DNA from: Gentiana macrophylla
Lineage: Eukaryota > Streptophyta > Magnoliopsida > Gentianales > Gentianaceae
Length of the DNA: 64,000 bases
Direction of reading: 5' to 3'
Assembly (NCBI GenBank): GCA_026214975.1
Contig: JAOBSW010000124.1
Coordinates: 186,001 to 250,000 of the forward strand
A program made the position numbers and the translations under genes. The notes beneath the pieces were generated by a model that saw only the letters and a list, made by a program, of their open reading frames with translations, had not been told where the DNA came from and searched no databases. Positions 59,335 to 64,000 of this stretch are shown here, in pieces (within the stretch, counting starts at the first letter, position 1; every line of letters starts with the position of its first letter).

Positions 59335-60330
59335 TCCATCCCCCTTTAAACAAGTTTCATCCTCGAAACTGAACATAACTGGGAGATACCGGAACTCTGG
59401 AACTCGCAAACGTCTCGTCTTCTAACTCTCATGTCGCCTCTGCCGGTGTGTGACTTCTTCATTGAAACATGACTAGCTGTACGTCTTCCTTCTTAACTTT
59501 CTTCATCTTTCGGTTAAACATTCCCTTATCTTTGACACGTGAGGGGCGTCATGCACTCGTGAGTGGGATTCTGGTAACTCCAAACGGAAAAGCTAAGGGT
59601 ACGACTTTAGTCAAGATCGCGTAAGGGCCTTCATAACTGGGGCTTAGTTGCATGTCTGCCCAAGCCAGCTTACCCTTTAGATGGGGACGTCTTTAGATTC
59701 ACTTTATCTTCAACTTCAAACTCTAACAGTCTTCTTCTTCCATCTTCACAACTCTTCTAATTGTCTTGAGCCATCTAGAGGCTGTGGCGAACCATTTCAA
59801 TCTCCTCCCTGGCTTGTTGTATCAACTCTAGTCTTGTAACATGTCTTTGTTTCACTTCATCCCATGAAACTGGGGTTCTACACATTTCTCCACACAGAGC
59901 TTCAAACGGAGACATCTAAGTGCTGGCGTTGTAACTATTGTTGTAAGCGAACGCTGCTATCCCTATCCTCACAGAAGGCCATCGGTAGCACTGCTTCAAC
60001 TCTGTATACATCTTGGTTGCCCCGGAACGAAATGCAAATGTTATCTTGTGGGCTTCATTCGTCACGGTCTTCCTCAAATCTTCCATATTCAGAACACGAA
60101 TCTGATTCTAATGGTAAGGGTTCCCATCTTCATCTATCTTATAGCCACTGGCTGGTTTGGTTCTGGCCACTCGCTTATAATCGAAAACACTAGGATCTTC
60201 GTCTTGTTTCTTCACAATCTCATCAACTGCCTCGAATCTTGCAATCAATGGTACAACACGCTTAACTTCCATTTGCTAAATGAATCATGAATGCTTAAAC
60301 TTTCCAACTGATCCGCAGCTCTTGGCACAA
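59335..60330 (-). pseudogene. Integrase and chromodomain remnant of that element
   Basis: Read on the minus strand it shows DLRKTVTNEAHKITFA and TKMYTELKQCYRWPS (integrase zinc-binding part). It jumps to AFAYNNSYNAS and MSPFEALCGEMCRTPVSWDE (end of the core), then to a chromodomain end TPAEAT-stop-ELEDE just before the polypurine tract. About 100 residues of the catalytic core, including the first acidic residues, are absent. Stops and frameshifts abound. The Trp expected before ELE has become TGA. Confidence 0.8.
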
Positions 60331-61190
60331 TTGACTCCTTTTGATTGCAACTTCCATCACTGCGGCACATGCTTGCTATAGGAGTGCAAGGATCCCGGAT
60401 GAAGGATTTCTGAGACTTTTCAGAAAGGAAGAAACATGTGTTTTCTATACCTTATATCTGACGGTCTGATCCAATCCTTATTCCAGTAAGGGTTAGCTTG
60501 GAAAACAAATAAAGTTGAAGAGTGACAAGATCAGCACCAAGGTGGTATGTCAACTTGGTAAGCCGAAGAAGAGACAATAAGTTCTCAAAACAGGGGAGGT
60601 TGCATAGGTTACAAACAAAACAAGATGACTCCATATCGAGGGAAAGTTCGAAGTTGGTTCAAGATTGAAGGATGAGCATTGCAATATAGTATAAAGGATA
60701 AACACCAAAGGAAAAGCAACAGGATTATTTTGCAGATGGAATTATTTTAAGAGGGTGGAATTCTACAAGATACGGTGGTCTGCAAGGATTAAGTGAAAAA
60801 GGTTTTGTGATCGGAGTCTTATACCTACACCTTTAAGTCGAGCTCCTCTCGGTTGAATTTCCTTACATTCCTAACGAAATCTCTCCACTTTCTTTTACAC
60901 ATCGAAAATCTAAGCCTACTTTTGGCTTGGCCTAACTTTGTAGAGAGTGATCTTTGACTCAACTCTACAGATCCTTAAGTTTCTTCCTTTTACTATTACT
61001 TGCTTTGTGTCCATCCAAAATCTTTTAACCTTGTTTTGCTCGAGATTGGTTCCACACGAATGCTATGTATAGTTCTACCTTTTTCAAGTGCTTCTTACTT
61101 GTTTCAATTACCAGTGTTGAAAGTTTCTTGATTGACACATTGTTTCCATCATCGTTGTAGTTAAATGGGTGCAACACGGGTGAATGCTTT
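60331..61190. other. Unassigned stretch
   Basis: No clear gene. Parts may be decayed pol of the neighbouring element. The minus-strand frame at 61025-61258 (starts with TTG) may belong to the exon-like sequence listed next. Confidence 0.4.
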
Positions 61191-61398
61191 TTATTACCGT
61201 GTTTTCCTTTCATGTAAAACTGTTTCCCTACTCTAAAAATTCTGAAAATTTTCACCAAGGTAGATCAACTCTCTTGCGGATGATTTTCTTTTTACATCGA
61301 CTCGATAATCCGCATGGATTGTTCGAATATTCATGTAAATCTTTGGACACTCTGTCGAGAAAATCTACAAAGATTACTCCCACTTCTTCTTCTGTTTT

Positions 61399-63622
61399 TG
61401 TAATATTCGATTTTCGGGAAAGAGGCAAAGGCGTGTCATTTTGCGTAAAACGAAATATTGGGTTCGATTCATTTTATTCGGAGTTTAATAATTTGGATAT
61501 TTATGTATATATATTTTGAGATATATATAAAAATATTTAAGGAAGAAAATCAGTTTAATAAAAAGGTGATTAAGGAAAATCGAGCAATTAGGTAATTTTG
61601 GAATTTTTCCTATTTAAGGAGAAATTAGCCTAATCGATCCCCTTAAACTTTTAATCGATTTTCCACCTCCAAAACTCATCTCCTGCGTGTGTGTGTGCAA
61701 GAATTTGGGCTGAGGGATTGTTGTCATCGGTTCTAAGTCAATCCTTGACGGTTTTCAGATCAGAGTCGAGCACCGGAATCGTTGTGAAGAGAGCAACGTT
61801 GTGACATCAAAAAGTTGAAGCTTTGATAAGTTATGATTAAGCCCTAATTCAGTTCATCTTCGAGTTTGATGGATTCAAACTCATCAATTCGTAGTTTTTG
61901 TCGTTTAGAAGCGTGTGATCGAATCTAATCTAAGTTTGGATTTATCACATGTTTTCCTATAGAAAAGGATTAGTTTTGCTGCTGTTTTTCTGTGGTTTGA
62001 AGTCGGAATTAGCTGCTTAAAAGGTAAGAAGCTCTTCCTACGATTTCAATTATTGTTATTGAAGTTTAGATCGTGTTTTATGATGCGTAGATGCAAGAAA
62101 ATTGTGCTTTTTCGTTGATCAAAGGATCATAGACGTTTAGATATGTTTTCTACGTTTTTCTGAGTTGAAATCGATGTCAATTAGGTTAGAAACGGATCAG
62201 AAATCGCGTTTTTAAGATTTAGCGTTTTGGGGAAAACCCAGGCAGACGGGCGTTTGTATTAGGCAAACTGGCGTTCGCGATCCTAGTAGCTCAGACGGGC
62301 GTCTTCACAAGGCAGACGGGCGTTTGAGGTCAGAATTTTGATTCAGGATATAGCTGTTTTTTACGGACGGGCGTCTGGGGTTTAGTGGACGGGCGTCCAA
62401 TGCCAAACGGGCGTCCATAGGATGTCAAACGGGCGTTTGACCTATTTTACCTTGTTTTTACCATTTTGGCTTTTCAGCTTGGTTTTTGGCTTCATAATCG
62501 TGTTTTCACTGTTTTAAACCCTTAATCCTGATATGTTAACATTAATTAAACATGAACAACCTTCGATTGAACTTCTGATTCGTTCAGTTAAAACACCGAA
62601 TGTACTTTTAAAGGGAGTTGAAGTTCGGATCCGTCGGAAGGTCATGAAAGGGCTTGTGCTTTGATGAACTAGGGTTCATCAATGTCTGTGTAATTGATAG
62701 GATGCGATGTCTAGTTGTCTAAGTGAGGGAGTAGAGTTGATAAGGTGAGTTTTATTCTGAAAACACCTAAGTGGCTAGTTAATTCACATTAATAATTACA
62801 TATGTGATAAAAGCTAAAACATCATTTATTCTCGGTTAGACACTATTTCATATCGGCGATGTGATACGTTCATAAAAGGTGAACAACGCTACTGGCCTTA
62901 AACGACTGAAGGGTAGTGGAGGAAATTCATCGGACGTATACGCATACCGGGGAGACCCTGGAGCTAATTGGTGCTAATCACCGTTAGTTAGCAAGTATAT
63001 CTTCAGGCTGATGAACGCCATGCACAGTGTCCTTGAGTAGTGATGTAACCAAGATAAGCTAAGCTAGAAAAGTTTAGTCATGACGTGTCGATGGGCATGA
63101 AGTGAACCCTAGATTGAGTCGGTCTCACCAAGATAATCTTTTAATAATAACCTTAATTAAATTGTAGCTTCTACTTCTTACTTTGTACAAATGTACTTAC
63201 CTCAAATGCATGTTTATTTATGTGTTTGGGGAGAGAAGACGAACAGGTAAACTCGGAGAACGATGAGGACTTTGATGACGACGTTTGAGGACGCCGGACT
63301 TGAAGACCTTGATTATTTATTTACATTTATTTCCTAGACTTGATTTATCATTGGAACCTTGTAGTTTACTTTTAGTTTTTGAGATTCGTACTTTTGGATT
63401 TGTTTGGTTTTCCGATGTAATAAGTATTACATTTTATTCTATCTTTAGTATTTCTCTTCTTGGTTGCTTGGAAAAAAATTACCCGAGTCTTTTAGCTTCC
63501 GTTTGCTTTTATTTGATACGATGTAGTAGAGGCTTATGTGTAATATTATTTATTTAATATTATGCGTGCCGAATGTTTCGATTTTCGGATAAGGACTCGG
63601 TGTCCGGGAACGGGGCGTTACA
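61399..63622 (+). mobile_element. Solo LTR, Tekay-like family (LTR3)
   Basis: Starts TGTAATATTCGATTTTCGGG and ends GGGGCGTTACA. The target duplication GTTTT lies at 61394-61398 and 63623-63627. It has the family terminus GATAAGGACTCGGTGTCCGG. The dyad-word island is at 62240-62455. The frame at 63285-63557 is a chance opening. Confidence 0.93.
62240..62455. repeat. Dyad-word island in LTR3
   Basis: Eight to nine words on the plan (N)ACG-GG-CGT(N) occur with irregular spacers. CAAACGGGCGTTTG lies at 62426-62439 and GGACGGGCGTCC at 62387-62398; AGACGGGCGTTTG and variants lie between. The arms co-vary: AAACG goes with CGTTT and GGACG with CGTCC. Confidence 0.8.
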
Positions 63623-63653
63623 GTTTTGAACAGGTTAAACACCTTCAAATGAC

Positions 63654-64000
63654 CTGCACATTTGATATGTTTCAGATAACACTTTTATCTACAACTTTCC
63701 TTTTGGAATTAAATCCAAATTCCTTTTTGTTTGATCACAATCTGCAATTCAAGTCAGCGTTTACTAATCTGGAAATTCTTAATGCTTGAGCATTCAGCAA
63801 AAATATTTGTTTTTGACCAACTTATTCTCATTCAAAAATTCTAATCTTTTGCTATCACCTGAGAAACTCTAGTATCTAAATCTTTCTATTTTGATCATGT
63901 GCAAATTCCTTTTCATTTGGGCTACACAAGTCGATAATGACAGGTCTGCAGTAAATATAATACACAACAACCTAAAAGGAATTATCACCTCTTTGACTTA
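63654..64000. other. Right flank, no gene seen
   Basis: AT-rich. It could be intron sequence of the exon-like segment if that is real. Nothing else is supported. Confidence 0.4.

Larger units (their letters stand above)
61025..63653 (-). pseudogene. Possible host exon split by a solo LTR
   Basis: If LTR3 is removed, the minus strand reads from an acceptor-like TGTGCAG (63660-63654) into 63653-63628 and then 61398-61262 as one open stretch (HLKVFNLFKTEEEVGVIFVD, SRCKKKIIRKRVDLPW). After a stop, another frame (61258-61025) contains VSIKKLSTLVIETSKKHLKK. I do not recognise the protein. Low confidence that it was a gene. Confidence 0.25.

Overview
The window is nuclear DNA of a flowering plant. 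It is AT-rich and has spliced plant genes, nested LTR retrotransposons, (TA)n microsatellites, small inverted-repeat elements and an integrated plant pararetrovirus. The element mix (Tekay-type chromoviruses, Athila, SIRE/Maximus-like copia, a caulimovirid) fits a eudicot. An asterid is plausible, but the species cannot be read from the sequence.

Only two host genes are clear, both near the left end. At 3176-4681 (+) is an intronless PORR-domain RNA-binding protein that looks like the chloroplast group II intron splicing factor WTF1. At 6006-7937 (-) is a three-exon PYL/RCAR abscisic acid receptor with clean splice sites. Its third exon carries a one-base frameshift that removes the C-terminal helix. 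Both of its introns hold repeats: a 40-50 bp minisatellite in intron 2 and a nested foldback in intron 1.

The rest is mostly repeats. From 463 to 14.7 kb there is a solo LTR (463-2516), a second LTR on the minus strand (8916-11536) and a duplicated LTR-like sequence containing a 177 bp MITE. From 14.8 to 17.9 kb there is a 16 bp minisatellite and two probable MITEs with 7 bp target duplications. From 17884 to 48298 lies one Tekay-like Ty3/gypsy element with later insertions inside it. Its 5' LTR was split by another LTR (18157-29705, target duplication CTATA). That LTR was split by a truncated Athila-like element, which received a SIRE-type solo LTR (19762-21496). Its pol was split between protease and reverse transcriptase by a pol-less SIRE-like element (33531-42475, target duplication GTAAT). 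Its 3' LTR was split by an 0.8 kb DNA-transposon-like insertion.

From 48.6 to 54.8 kb lies a decayed endogenous caulimovirid on the minus strand. It has capsid, zinc knuckle, protease, reverse transcriptase, RNase H and a downstream accessory reading frame. Its 3' end meets a second, inverted partial copy. A broken DUF4283 gene, a minus-strand Tekay-type LTR with a pol remnant, and a last solo LTR (61399-63622) fill the right end.

The least explained pattern is a set of 130-220 bp islands inside several LTRs and the Athila-like element. Each repeats a dyad-symmetric, CpG-rich word. The arms differ from family to family, but most words share a CG-N2-CG core, and several islands sit at similar places in their LTRs.
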